Below, in pieces: positions 47,961 through 59,810 of a DNA stretch of 64,000 bases. Position 1 is the stretch's first letter, and every line of letters starts with the position of its first letter. Origin of the DNA: Sepiola atlantica (lineage: Eukaryota > Mollusca > Cephalopoda > Sepiida > Sepiolidae); the NCBI GenBank assembly GCA_963556195.1, contig OY744520.1, positions 6,101,204 to 6,165,203 on the forward strand, in the 5' to 3' direction. Both the position numbers and the translations under genes were made by a program. The notes beneath the pieces were generated by a model. It was not told where the DNA came from. It was given only the letters and a program-made list of their open reading frames with translations, and did not search any database.

Positions 47961-48886
47961 AGATTGAGCACTTTCAGTTCAGTTCAGTAAGTTAACAACA
48001 AACCGTTATTTATGGCGTAATGTGACACCTTAGGTCCCGTCTATTGAGTTCTCTTGACGACTTGCTGATATGGTCGCTGAATTTACCAGTTAAACGTCAA
48101 TTTATTCTTCCATTTTTAGGTAATGCGTGGTCGGCACATCGATATCCGATCCGGCTACTGAGTCAAATATGACCTCTGTATTAGGGTTCGAGCCGTGTCT
48201 CCTCCCATACTGATGATTTCAGGTTTGGCATGAAACACATGTGTATATGGGTTAATGTGAAAATATTATTTGTAAAAAATTATATAAATGTACTATGTAT
48301 CACTCTTCGTAAAAGAATACAACGCCCTAGTTAGCTGATAATGTGTATATGAACATTAATATTTCCCTTAATATCAGTTTAAAGTACTTGTTTGTCTACC
48401 CACACTGAACAACTGTGATACAGCGAAATAGTCTATCTTTGAATTACTATGCAAATAAAAAGAAACAAAGTGGATTTTACAAATTGAAAAAGATTTATTT
48501 TAAAAATGAAACTTTTGTTGAAAAAAATAATTTGCCGTTAACGATAATTCACGACAAGGTGCGCATGCGCGTACGTCGACTTTTTAAAGTATGGGGACAA
48601 CTCTTTTCGTTGCCTTTTGGTGGAGAGATTTCTTGCGGACCGAATTGTACGTTGAAACCAAGAGCGTTTTACAAAGTTGAAAATGTCCAGTTTTTCATAA
48701 TGGTTTCATATTCATTCAACTTTTATCAAGAACAACACTTTTTGATAAAGAACGGAGGACCGCTCGAAATGTTATAATTAAAATTATAATGATACTTAAA
48801 ATCTACAAGCTTTTATGTTTTCCATAAGGTTATTTTTATATTGGTCAAATATGAAGAACTTCATCATTATAAACCGAGAAACGCAC

Positions 48887-48889
<3 letters not shown>
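47961..48889. other. unassigned stretch with SINE-like pieces and an open frame
   Basis: 48150-48215 has an AGGGTTCGAGCC B-box-like word. CCACACTGAACAACTGTGAT AC at 48402 is the motif shared by other SINE-like pieces. An open frame of 120 aa at 48415-48777 begins inside it; its protein is Lys/Phe-rich, unknown to me, and probably incidental. Confidence 0.4.
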
Positions 48890-48979
<90 letters not shown>

Positions 48980-48983
48980 AGAG

Positions 48984-49058
<75 letters not shown>
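48890..49058. repeat. (TA)n(GA)n(GATA)n compound microsatellite
   Basis: Same order of motifs as at 6.2-7.1 kb. Confidence 0.97.
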
Positions 49059-49059
<1 letters not shown>

Positions 49060-49994
49060 GTATGTATATCAAATTAGGTATGTGTATATGTTTAAATATT
49101 TGTATGTACATGATAAACTCATAAATTAATGTATTTATTATTACGTATTCTGGAACACAGCTACTAGGCGTAAGGGTGTGTAATGTGGGCTATATTCAGT
49201 TTAATTTATTTTCATGTGAAGGGAGCAAAACTTTTGTGAAAATTTAAATACCTCCGATATAGTAGACATCAATTAATAAATATTCTTCAAATTTCAGTTT
49301 CTATGGAGTGTTTTAAAAAGTTTTAGAATGCATAATATGGGCACAACTTCTCATTTAAAGATAAAAATATTTCAGATTTACATGAAATTCTATCCATAGA
49401 CGGTAGACATAGATTAACAAGATTTTTTGAATTTTCAATTTCTTAATAAGCTTCTTAAATTAAGACCTTAAATTTCAGAATTTTAGAATTAAAATGATAT
49501 AATATATTTTGATCAAAATTCGAATAAGGATTCTAGACGTAAGGTTTTGTAGCCATATATCTTGATTTTAATTTTCGTAAGGCGATATAAAACTGATGCA
49601 AAACTGTTCTATTCAAGGGATTAGGATTAGATAAGTATACGGCTCGCAAAACCCTAACACTTAACACTTTTAGAGTTTTCGCCTCTATAGAGCAGTGCAC
49701 CATCTTGTTGGCAACAATGATCGACGAACAATCGGTTCGCCAATGGTCGCCTCAGTAACAAAAACTACCCGTAAAAAAATGGATTTTTTTAAATGTTACT
49801 TCTCGTGTTGTGCCTATGCCTATTCATATCATCTTAGTTAACGATGTGGGCCTATAGCCACGTACAGACGGTCATTCAATATAGGGAGGATGTATTTTGC
49901 GAATCACAAACAAGCTGGGTTGCATGAAGATCAGTTAAGGATGTCACAAATAAGCCATCTCGAAAAGCTACTTGTCCTGTACAAACCGTTTAGC

Positions 49995-49996
<2 letters not shown>
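49059..49996. other. unassigned AT-rich stretch
   Basis: No gene or clear repeat; an AACCCTAACAC word at 49651 is an isolated telomere-like trace. Confidence 0.45.

Positions 49997-50067
<71 letters not shown>
49997..50067. repeat. (TA)n microsatellite
   Basis: Pure TA tract of about 70 bp. Confidence 0.97.
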
Positions 50068-50069
<2 letters not shown>

Positions 50070-50171
50070 TATTTCATGTATCCACATAAAATTTTATAAG
50101 GGGATACAATTTTTTATGTATCAATTTTCAGTATTTACTTCAACAGTGCTCGATACGTAAGTAGAGCTAAC

Positions 50172-50330
50172 TAGTAAGCTATGAAAATATATTTATGGCA
50201 ATTAAGCTACACAGAGGCTCCCGCGTATCATCCTCGGTGGAATCTTCTTTTAGCCTGAAGATTCCCCCGGGGGATTAAACACGGGAGCCTCTGTGTAGCT
50301 TAATTGCCATAAATATATTTTCATAGCTTA

Positions 50331-50333
<3 letters not shown>
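50172..50333. mobile_element. perfect 52-bp-arm hairpin (fold-back/MITE)
   Basis: Arms TAGTAAGCTATGAAAATATA ..GAGGCTCCCG (50172-50223) and its exact reverse complement (50282-50333) flank a 58-bp loop. The loop contains a second inverted pair GAATCTTC/GAAGATTC and CCCCCGGGGG. Perfect arms imply either a very recent insertion or gene conversion between arms. A transcript would form a long, perfectly paired stem. Confidence 0.8.
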
Positions 50334-50387
<54 letters not shown>

Positions 50388-50532
50388 ATAGAGAGAGAGC
50401 GTCGATTACAGTAGCGAAAACAAAAATATATTTTTTAAAAAACGTTCAGTAAAGATCGTCACTCTTCGCGTGGATTTCTTTATAACACCAAGTAATTTCG
50501 CGACTTTTGAGCGTCGATTACAATAACAATGT

Positions 50533-50592
<60 letters not shown>
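50334..50592. repeat. TA/GT/GA simple repeats
   Basis: (TA)(GT)n at 50333-50398 and (TA)n at 50537-50592. GAGCGTCGATTACARTARC occurs twice between them (50396 and 50509), a 113-bp direct repeat. Confidence 0.9.
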
Positions 50593-50598
<6 letters not shown>

Positions 50599-50760
50599 TA
50601 TTAATTTATCCTACAGACGCCGGTGTCTGAAGCTTTTTCAATCGTCAGTGTAGGAAGTGATAATTTCAGACGGTCAGAGAACACGAACCCAGTTACGGAA
50701 TCAGTCTAGACTCCGCAAGCTAGCGCTCTAACCCCACGGCCACAAGAAATTACCACGTAC
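50591..50760 (-). mobile_element. tRNA-derived SINE
   Basis: On the minus strand: TGGCCGTGGGGTTAGAGCGC TAGCTT (A-box region) and GTAACTGGGTTCGTGTTCTC (B-box region) with tRNA-like spacing. Then a non-tRNA body ACTGACGATTGAAAAAGCTT CAGACACCGGCGTCTG and an AT-rich tail running into (TA)n. Clear tRNA head, no usable acceptor stem, so a SINE rather than a tRNA gene. Confidence 0.8.
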
Positions 50761-50975
50761 GTAATGGAAATTAAGTTCTATTTGTACCTAAGAAAGCAAG
50801 GCAACAAACAGTAGACAATCGAGAGGGTTCAACAAACGTTTTTGGAACTTTGCGTAAAGCTAAGTGACAGTCTATTTTTAACTTCCCCGAACAGAGCTCA
50901 GCTTTAATTTCTAAAAGGGCCTTACAACAATATTTATTTTAGAAAATATTTAATTTTTTAACTACAAACGCGAGC

Positions 50976-50976
<1 letters not shown>

Positions 50977-51020
<44 letters not shown>
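50977..51020. repeat. (TA)n microsatellite
   Basis: TA tract directly abutting the 3' end of the LINE. Confidence 0.95.
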
Positions 51021-51024
<4 letters not shown>

Positions 51025-52930
51025 TTTTTCAAGTTCCTTATTGCTTTTTTTGCAAATAGCTTCGGGTCGTCCATGTCCATGAATTGGTTTATTCTTTGTT
51101 CTCTGCCTGTGAACTTGTATCCGGCATTACATTTCCTGAGTATGTAGTTAAGTGACATCATGGCTATGATAAACGGTAGTGGTGATAGTGAGTCTCCTTG
51201 GAAAACGCCTTTTGGTATTTTGATCTTCGCCAGCTGTTGTCCTCCAGCTGTCAGTTCTAATCTCATTGTTCTCATTGATTTCTTCATGAGATTAATAATC
51301 CTGTCGTGTATTTTGTACATTTTAAAGCATTCAATTATTCATGCTACTTTTGACTTCTTTCAGGATCCTTCATGCGTCCCTCTTTTTTCCTTTCCGACAT
51401 CTTTTTTGTTCCTCGGAGAGTAGCCCACGGCTGTTCAAGGAATGGTAAATTTTCTCTCTCAGTTGTGCCGTTAGGATTTTCGACATTGTTGGTAAGCATG
51501 TATTGGTCTGTAATTGCTTGGCCTCGTTCTCTTCTTGGCGTATGAGCGTTGTCCTTCCTTTGGTCATCCACTCTGGTACGTCTGTTTTATGGATACATCC
51601 TCTAAGTTTCTGTCCTAGCCTTTCATGTAGGGTCGTGAATTTTTTGAACCAGTACGCATGTATTCCATCGTGACCTGGTGCTTTCCAGTTTGCCATTTTC
51701 TTTAGAGTTGTCTTAATAGTTTCTTCATTAATTTCTGTTTCTGTTCCTTCTTCAATTTCCTGTAGTTTATCTTTAATGTTTTCCAGCCATTCAACATTTT
51801 TGTTGTGATCTTCAGCCTTTTCCCATATCTTGCTCCAGAAGTGTTTTCTTTCTGTCGAGTCTGGTTATTCTGTTGTTGTTCTTTCTCCGTTTACGTTTTT
51901 GTAAAACTGGCTTTAATTGTTTTCAAAGGTCCTGTTCGTTTTGTACTGTTCCGGTTTGTATCTGTATCGTCTCAATCTTGCGTCTTTTGCTGCTATCTTT
52001 TGTTTTAATTCTTCATGTTTCTTATTTAGTCTTTCCTTGCGATTCAGATTTTTGCTCTTTCATCGTTTATTGTTCTCTTTCATCCTATTTACGGTTTTAG
52101 CTTCCTTTTGAAGCTTGGTGATCTGGGTTTCCAATCTGATCTCCCATCCAGATTTCGTCTGTCCATTTCTTTTCTCTTTTTAGTTTCATACTTATTGATT
52201 TTGCCCCTGCATATATCAAGTTGTTTAAATCTGCGATAGTGTCTCTTGAGATGTACGCGAGTACTCTGTTTACTTGCCTTGTTTCAACTTTTAACTTCTT
52301 TCAATCTTCGTTCCTTAGGGATGAGAGTTTTGTTTTGCTCTCGGACATAAATCGTTTGATGTTTTCCAATTCTCTTGCTTCTTCCTCCGATAGTTCTATA
52401 GTTTCGTCGTCTTCGCCTTCTTCAGTTTCAGTGTTTATGCTTTGCCCGTCTTCTTCCTGTGAGTTTTCGTCATGTGGTGTTTCTTGATCTGTCACGCCCT
52501 TTATCTTTTGTTTGATTTCCGTTAATTCCATCTCCGAGAACCATCCTCTCTTGAGTATCTGTCTTGCTTGATCTGCTATCCTTTATGTCGTTGTATGGAA
52601 GTCAGTAGAAATGTCCCAGGGATCTTTCATTCGTTTCCGGTATTCTTTGTCAGTGGGGTAGCGGCTTTTGTAGTAGCATTCTATTACCAGTCTGTTCTCT
52701 TTTGTGGTCCATAACTTTCTATGGATCTTTGGTTTTTTCTTTTCATACCTGCTTTCTTGTTTTTGGCCCGTGTCCTTGTCATACCTCGAATTAGAGAGTT
52801 TACTTACCTGTTTTTGGTCCGTGAAATTAAAGGAGCCAACATTCGCTGGATAAGGACCGGGTCTCCCATGTTAGCCATCGAGGGAGCATTGCCCATCATA
52901 ACACTCAGATATATCTTCTGATTCCCACGG
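51021..52930 (-). mobile_element. non-LTR retrotransposon ORF remnant (Myb-like region plus RT)
   Basis: Read from 52930 down: a decayed leader, then WTTKENRLVIECYYKSRYPT with KEYRKRMKDPWDI, a Myb-like DNA-binding start (near 52710-52620). Next is an acidic linker, open at 52531-52301 and Glu/Asp-rich. A broken Lys/Arg-rich region follows. RT motifs appear last: MANWKAPGHDGIHAYWFKKF (51696), RTTLIRQEENEAKQLQTNTC LP-type, LLSEEQKRCRKG (51410), then after a gap VFQGDSLSPLPF (51205), and the active-site block degraded from YMDD to FMDMDD (51075). Layout resembles R4/Dong/NeSL-type LINEs. Several frame changes; the 3' end including the endonuclease is cut at the (TA)n. Confidence 0.85.
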
Positions 52931-52984
52931 CGTTAATTTGTATTTGTAGACATTCATCATAGTTTAGTGTTTGTGACAACACCG

Positions 52985-53075
<91 letters not shown>

Positions 53076-53097
53076 CATTATTATTATTATTATTATT
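52985..53097. repeat. (ATT)n microsatellite
   Basis: About 113 bp of ATT with one ATC. Confidence 0.97.
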
Positions 53098-53410
53098 TGT
53101 ACTCACTAGTTCTCACACAGGTCATCAGTGATTGCTCACCGACAACCGGTGGTGTTCCCTGGGGTCTGAGTGACAACAAGTCTCCCCAGATTTCCAGTAT
53201 TCTTCATCTCTTTTCGATATATACCGTAAATAACCTTGCAGTATCGCAACAGCCGTTTACCATTGATTTCTCGTTGGTAAGGACCATTGGTTTTCTCTGG
53301 GATATGGGTGACAATAAGCCTCCCTAAGGTTCTAACACTCTCTGCACTTCCAATGGAGCTCTGGTTTGTGCTGTCCCTCCTCGGTCTTCTCATCCTCCTC
53401 GACCCTCTAC
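53098..53410. repeat. ~150-bp diverged duplication, likely LINE leader
   Basis: A GTGTTCCCTGGGGTCTGAGT GACAACAAGTCTCCCC block (53150) is repeated diverged at 53287 (GTTTTCTCTGGGATATGGGT GACAATAAGCCTCCC). The minus strand is open (53393-53136) with a repeated LGRLxVTxxPxxT segment. It may be the 5' part of the LINE at 51-52.9 kb. Confidence 0.5.
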
Positions 53411-55170
53411 AAATATTTTGTCTGGTGTCAGCCTAGGCCGGCACCATTGTTTCTTGGGGGAGGGAAGGGGGAGAGCTTATGGTGTTTCTTGTAATTTCGA
53501 TAAGATTTAGCAAATTTTTTATCAAGTTCATTTTTCAGCCTCTGAATATAAAGGAGGGTGAATCAAATGATATTTTTATTATTATTTTTGGTATCTTGTT
53601 TCTTATATTCCAGTGCTTATCCATCGATCATAATTATTGATCATTATTGTTCTGTATGTCTTAATGGAGTAGATTTCATCATTGGATGTGTCGGTGTACA
53701 TCTCTGAGAATGTTAAGGCGATGTTTATAAGGCCTTCAGATTATTGATGAATAACAATCTAAGATGTTGAATTTTAAGGAAGCAAGAAATCAGCCAACAT
53801 CAAAAATGTCATCCCTGTGAGTTGGGAAATGAGAAACACACGAGAAGAGAAGATGCCTGTTCACGTGGGGTTTTTTTTTTGGGGGGGGGGGGGCTAACTT
53901 TTTTGTCTACAAAATTGGAACTTCGCTTTGTGCAGTGGATATTTTTCTGTTTGTAGGTGGATCTTTTTCGGCGACCGGATCTTTGATAGTCATTGATAAA
54001 ACACATAAAAACAGTTTTATTATTCTCAAAATACGCGGTCTATATTATGTCGGGCAGAAAGTGAATGAAAAGGATGCTGGATAGAAAGAGGGTGGGGATG
54101 GCTTAACTGCTTGTGGTCACATTTTGCAGCTAACACTTGTAAGCATTACATGTTTACTTGTCTGTGTCGGCTTACACTCTGACACCATGACTCTTTCGTG
54201 ACAGCTGACCTCTAATATAAAAATGCATCAGACTATGCACATCTTAATCTATGAAGACCTTTTATTATGCGTTTCACTTTATCCATTTATCATGATTATT
54301 GATCATTACCGATCTGCCACATGACTTCCGCTTGCTTCAGTTGTCAGTCAATAAGAGAAAGACCCCCCCACACACACACACACACATACACGACCGAACG
54401 TGGTTTCATCGACTTCCGCTTTTAGGTCACGTATTACCTTTAGGGTGTCACTAAACCCCTTTCTTCTTAATAACCCTTCGCTATCTAACAGTACAACAAT
54501 AGTTTTGATATTTTGCTTAAAGTGGGTTTGATTTGTTTTACAGTATATCAACAAAATACTTATAAGCAACAATTAATTGTATACGATTAGTTGGACACAC
54601 GGCGATTTTACCCATGGCCGTGGAGAAATTGTGACGTCATACTTTTCCCAACGGGGCTCGTGGAAATTCCACAGTTGCTTACCTACCATTTTGTCTTTTT
54701 TCCTACCATAAAAATACTTGCCAGCTATAAACTGAACAAATGTTTTAACGTTTTTATTTATTTATTATTCTAACAAATTATTTTTTAATAGTCTCTTTCT
54801 AACCATAAAAAATAATTATGAGCTAAATTTAAATAGATAAAAACAAGTGCCACTTTTAAGATTAGGAGGACACAATTCTATTTATCACGTCCTATTCGAT
54901 TTTGGAACCATTTATTTTTAAAATGGATAAAATCGAAATTTTTTCAAGCACGCAGTGAGATCAGATAGCATGTAATTATTTTTTGCATCGCATCTTTTTG
55001 CGATTGGGCGATTTCTTTTTTTTTTAAATGGGTGTGGCAGATGATAATGTACGAACAAACGAAGCGATACGCGTATTGTAATACAGATAGGATTTTAACG
55101 TAATATTGCCGATTCCATAGTGTACGGCGGTAGCAGACAGGATCTGCTACATCAATCACTCAAACCCTTT

Positions 55171-55173
<3 letters not shown>
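53411..55173. other. unassigned stretch
   Basis: Contains a T9G12 run at 53871-53893 and a short C/CA run at 54363-54390. A diverged pair of TTATCCATYKATCATRATTA TTGATCATT words lies at 53618 and 54278. No gene recognised. Confidence 0.45.

Positions 55174-55254
<81 letters not shown>
55174..55254. repeat. (TA)n microsatellite
   Basis: TA tract left of the inverted repeat. Confidence 0.97.
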
Positions 55255-55255
<1 letters not shown>

Positions 55256-55257
<2 letters not shown>

Positions 55258-55653
55258 GAACAATGGAAAGGAATTAGAGAAGCAAAAGCCAAATCAAAAT
55301 TCAAATCAATTGCTCAGAGCAAGGTATATTCCGCAAAAAGGCAATTTATTCAAGTTAAATTTTCCTTAAGCCAGGCTTTTCAAAGATCAAAATCTTATCA
55401 TCAGAGGAAGTCGCTGGGATAGATAAGTTGGCAAAGGACTTTTTAGCAATCGGACATTTGCTTGCATTCGGGCAGAGTTTTGCCCTGTGTTTCTTTCCCT
55501 GCAACTTTTATTTTATTTTTTCAAATTTTAAATTTTGGCCTTTGCCAACTTATCTATCCCAGCGGCTTTTTGCGGAATATACCTTGCTCTGAGCAATTGA
55601 TTTGAATTTTGATTTGGCTTTTGCTTCTTTAATTCCTTTCCATTCTTCTTCAT
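55256..55653. repeat. inverted repeat with ~115-bp arm and 70-bp indel
   Basis: 55539-55653 is the reverse complement of 55256-55342 joined to 55409-55436 (AAGCAAAAGCCAAATCAAAA, GCTCAGAGCAAGGTATATTC and GATAGATAAGTTGGCAAAGG, all within the arms). The left arm carries an extra segment of about 66-70 bp at 55343-55408. The arms are bounded by (TA)n tracts at 55174-55254 and 55743-55820. The segment might be part of a LINE, but no domain is certain. Confidence 0.8.
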
Positions 55654-55739
55654 ATCTACCTGCTCTATCCTGGATATTTGAGCTGTATACTCTTCACAAT
55701 AGGTTTTCCCTTTTCCTAAAAGTTCGCTTTTAGTACACC

Positions 55740-55742
<3 letters not shown>

Positions 55743-55820
<78 letters not shown>
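55743..55820. repeat. (TA)n microsatellite
   Basis: TA tract right of the inverted repeat. Confidence 0.97.
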
Positions 55821-55823
<3 letters not shown>

Positions 55824-56454
55824 GATGATACTGTATAAAAATGTCATTAATATGTTACGTAAAGTTTTCCATTAAGAAAATCAATGTAAAATTTTCAAAG
55901 TCCTTGTGTCAAAAATTAACAACGAAGTGATAAAGTGAACTCTTTCATTAGAGAAACCGAACAAAAAATATCCCAAGAGATTATAGTTGGGCCAAAGTAA
56001 AGAACATAAAGCAAATTTATGAGAAAAAAATCAAAACAATAACGTGTTTACTTCTTTCGGACGCTTTAAACTCAAATTGCAATCGTTTTTTGTTTTCCTT
56101 CATTCTTTTGAACGAGCGATCTTGATTTGCACTTCCGGTCTTTGCTGTGAACTACGAACGCATGCATGGAAACTGTTAAGCGTTGTCCGAGAAACCAAAA
56201 CAGACGGATTCGTATCGAGGAAGAAAGTAAATTGAGTTGCTGTCAATACCGAGCGGAAGTAGGATTGTGGGATCATGGTTATTCTTGAAATTTAAAAAAG
56301 GCTGCATATTGTTGAGTCATTACTTTGGTGACCAATAACAGACGACAGTTTATGGGATCCATGACACTTTGGGAATGTCTCGTTTTTTTTTTAAGATTTA
56401 AGAAAAACACTTAAATACTTGTAACTTGCACTAAGCAACTCTTTAAACACACAC

Positions 56455-56456
<2 letters not shown>
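55821..56456. other. unassigned stretch
   Basis: A short open frame at 56044-56235 is not recognised; nothing else seen. Confidence 0.4.
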
Positions 56457-56523
<67 letters not shown>

Positions 56524-56580
56524 ATCTATCAATCTATCTATCTATCTATCTTGATCTTTCTTGTTTCTCTATCTCTCTCT
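56457..56580. repeat. (CT)n(CTAT)n microsatellite
   Basis: CT repeat to about 56512 then ATCTATCT-type repeats; it abuts the LINE tail. Confidence 0.95.
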
Positions 56581-56584
56581 TTCT

Positions 56585-56770
56585 GTGCTGCTGGCCTCTG
56601 GAACTCCCTCCATGCTCCCTGTTTCCCCGACAGTACCACATGCAGAGGTTGGAAACTAATGTAAACAGACATCTCGCTGCATAGCTCCCAACTTAGGATG
56701 ACACCCTAAACCTACTCCCTAATTCTTACGTCTACAGTGGCGTCCTGGCGTTTGGGGTGAAATATCAAAA
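56585..56770 (+). mobile_element. LINE 3' end, second copy of the 7990-8340 family
   Basis: GTGCTGCTGGCCTCTGGAAC TCCCTCC, CCTGTTTCCCCGACAGTAC and GTAAACAGACATCTCGCTG match 8119-8222, followed by TACGTCTACAGTGGCG and GTTTGGGGTGAA as at 8288-8326. An indel breaks the coding frame. It starts within the CT microsatellite, so it is severely 5'-truncated. Confidence 0.85.
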
Positions 56771-56997
56771 AAATATTATTAAAATATGTGTGTGCGCGTT
56801 TTCCCCACTCCTGGGTTGACCTCTATAGTAGAAGAAATAGCAGCTTCCACTTAGTGCGAAGCATTACTCTTCGTAATTAGAATCGAGTTATCTCGGCAAC
56901 AGGTAGTGCGAATATTAAAACAAAAACACTTAAATTTCCTTCACTGTCGAATCGAACGTAGAGATAAAATGTCCGAATTCCGATAACAGTTTCAAGT

Positions 56998-57096
56998 GAT
57001 TTGGTGATCGAGTTTCGAATCTCAGTTGGAAAACGTCAAGCCACACTGAATTGCTGTGATACGCACAACCATGCATACATACACGTACCATACATG
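56998..57096 (+). mobile_element. SINE-like fragment
   Basis: TGATCGAGTTTCGAATCTCA GTTGG (B-box-like) followed by CCACACTGAATTGCTGTGAT ACGC, the block shared with 42.4 and 48.4 kb. Confidence 0.5.
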
Positions 57097-57098
57097 TA

Positions 57099-57322
57099 GA
57101 GGGTGGTCGCTATAAAGGCGGGAAACTTGTCTAACGGTAATTTATTTTTTAAGAATAACTTTTATAAAGTTTTTCAAATATTATAAGACACTCATAGATG
57201 CTCGAAATGTCGTCCAAACAAATCGAAGTGAATAAACCAGACGCAATAAAATTTAAACAAAATAAAATTTAATCAATAGAATTTGCAACCTCAAATTTCT
57301 CGCTTTTCTAACGACCACCCTG
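57099..57322. mobile_element. MITE, mariner/Tc1-type ends, TA target duplication
   Basis: Left end GAGGGTGGTCGCTATAAAGG CGGGAAA and right end CTCGCTTTTCTAACGACCAC CCTG are diverged inverted repeats, flanked by TA at 57097-57098 and 57323-57324. The 224-bp interior has no coding capacity. The CACCCTG end resembles those at 23.15 and 61.63 kb. Confidence 0.7.
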
Positions 57323-57330
57323 TATACACA

Positions 57331-57367
57331 CACAGACACACACACACACACACACACATACACACAT

Positions 57368-57432
<65 letters not shown>
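57331..57432. repeat. (CA)n(TA)n microsatellite
   Basis: CA tract with ATACAC interruptions then pure TA from about 57380. Confidence 0.97.
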
Positions 57433-57435
<3 letters not shown>

Positions 57436-57650
57436 TCAATAAATTAAAACATTACAATTGTTCCAAGAATTAGAACATCAAGTCCAGTATGGCGTACGAT
57501 CGTTTCCAAAACGGTTTCGAAATACTTTTATTATTATTTTATGAATTGATGAAGCTAATCCAAAACGTCTCTTCACAAGCGTCTTTAGCAACACATCTTA
57601 CAGAAAATCAGAGAAAAACAAAAAAAAACTCGTTGTAGAGAAACATCCAA

Positions 57651-57652
<2 letters not shown>

Positions 57653-57720
<68 letters not shown>
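57653..57720. repeat. (GT)n microsatellite
   Basis: Pure GT tract. Confidence 0.97.
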
Positions 57721-57721
<1 letters not shown>

Positions 57722-58497
57722 AGACACACATACATTTGTAAAAGAGCCAATAATGCTGAAAAATAATTACAAAAATAATTAAAGCAATAAAATATAAAAT
57801 AAAAAATAAAATATTAAAAATATACAAATACAATAAAAAATAATAAATAATAATAATTAAAAGACACATAATAGTAATGAAACTTCAATTACAATACTAA
57901 CCTATAGTTACCAATTTATTATAATGTGAGAATTGGTGCTTTGCGTCGTCAAAATTATTACGAAGAATAAAAAGTAATAAAAAATGAGTACTTTAATCGA
58001 TAGTGTTTCAAAGAACTAAAAGTAACCAATAAAAAAAAACTTTAGAAGGAATGGATAGCATCGCACACGTCCGCTTAGATTTGCGTGTGAAATATTTTTT
58101 TTACACAGAAAAAAGATTTCTCCGTGAAAAATGTAAATTATGCTTTTTTAAATCAAACATTTTGATTAAATATATAAACGCTTACTTTACTTAAAATATA
58201 ATAAAATGTAATTGAATGAATGAATTAAATTGAATTAAAAAATTACATTATTTTTTTTTAAATCAGAAAAAAACTATAGTATAATGTTTACAGTTGTTAT
58301 GGTGTAAGCTGGTCTACCTATTTCAAGAATAAATGGACTGACCCAGACACAATAAATACAGTTACGACTAAACGTCGTAGCAGTTATGACTTCAGAATCA
58401 TGACGCGTACTTCTGTAACATACTTCTGTTACGAGTGTATACTTTTATTAATTATACCACTGTGTTTGTCTTGATTATTACCGGCCTGTAAGGTCAC
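57721..58497. other. unassigned very AT-rich stretch
   Basis: Dominated by AATAAA and TAAAT words; no gene. Confidence 0.5.

Positions 58498-58556
<59 letters not shown>
58498..58556. repeat. (GTA)n microsatellite
   Basis: About 20 GTA units; the minus strand reads poly-Thr by composition. Confidence 0.97.
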
Positions 58557-58674
58557 CGTTTGGTTTTTGAAACAGTAAAACTGAATGTTTATTTTTTTCG
58601 TAAAGGATAAATACAGCATTGGCTGACTCCGGATTCAAATAATACAATCGTTAATTCTCGGTAATTTCCGTTAT

Positions 58675-59230
58675 TCAAAAGCAAACGGTTATCTCCGCCA
58701 TGGGGGTTATGTTTTCGTTCGATTTTGTAACTATATTTGTTTGTTTGTTTGTTTGTTTGTTTACAGGCTAGTGTTCACGTCGCTTGACCAAACGTAACCA
58801 AATTCGGTCAAAATATCGGTCATGATCGAACTTAGAACTGATTAATCTGGCCAAAAGTCACGAAAAAGGTGAAGACTTACTTTTGGTAACAACTTCGGTT
58901 CTGTTCATCGAAGATACTTGCTCTTTAAGCCATATTTTAGCAAATGAAGTCCTGCATCTTATATGACCTGGATTGTGACCTTTGACCATGACATTGAAAA
59001 GTTTGGCGACTGTCGAAATTTTGACAGCATTTAAACTTACGCTATTTCTAAATTGTATGTATCATAACAGTGACCACTATGCAAAATTTCACCCTGATCA
59101 TTTATCACCGTTTTCATGGCATAATTTCGAGAATACTTCATACAATACGGAGAAGAAAGGACCAGTCTCAAAACTCACTTATGTTCTTGTAGAAAACTTA
59201 CTTATGTTCTGGTTCAACTTATATTAAAAA
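58675..59230. other. possible dispersed-element segment
   Basis: CCGCCATGGGGGTTATGTTT TCG followed by (TTTG)n and a CCAAATTCGGTCAAAATATC GGTCATGATCGAACTTAGA region resembles a type of dispersed repeat I recall from other marine invertebrate genomes, but I cannot name it. An open frame at 58982-59227 lies inside it and is not recognised. Confidence 0.35.
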
Positions 59231-59671
59231 AAAATAGAATAGAAACGCTTGTTATTCTATTCATTGCTATTTCATTGTAAAATTTACTGAATATACATGA
59301 TTACTGAAGAAAGTAAATGTTACAAACTACAGTTGTATGGCTTTCCTTAAAGATTTATCAACGAAATTATTGATAACATGTATTGAAATATAAACAAGCA
59401 AATAAAAATAACTTATTAAAAAAAACTTGTTACATTGATTTGTCACATCATCCATTGTGTGAAGCACGATTTTGTTGTATACATAAATTGAATTGGGTAT
59501 TAAAGTAAAGTAGAAAGGCCTACGCCGTAAATAATACAAGACTCTATTTCTTAATAATTAAAAATATTTTTAAAAAATCCTCTGAAATAAGAGGTAAGCA
59601 ACTGGGGGAAATTTTGACTTAGGTACTTAGATAGTTTCGGTTACAGACAGCCATATAATCTTCATTATAAG
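59231..59671. other. unassigned AT-rich stretch
   Basis: Nothing recognised. Confidence 0.45.
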
Positions 59672-59810
59672 GTATGATGCTGGGTTATCAGTCCCAAGGT
59701 CTAAGGTTCGATCCATGCGATCGGCGAATCGGCTGTATAACCACACTGATGAGTCTTTAAAAGACGAAAAAGCGCTTGTCTGTGGATATAAAATATTAAA
59801 TTATTAAATT
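59672..59810 (+). mobile_element. SINE copy 1
   Basis: GGGTTATCAGTCCCAAGGTC TAAGGTTCGATCCATGCG, with B box GGTTCGATCC. Then CGGCTGTATAACCACACTGA TGAGT and AAAGCGCTTGTCTGTGGATA T, and an AT-rich tail. Same family as 60000-60115. Confidence 0.75.

Noticed and set aside
50690..50756. Functional tRNA gene on the minus strand
   Set aside because: A and B boxes are present but no acceptor stem can be closed and a SINE body follows.
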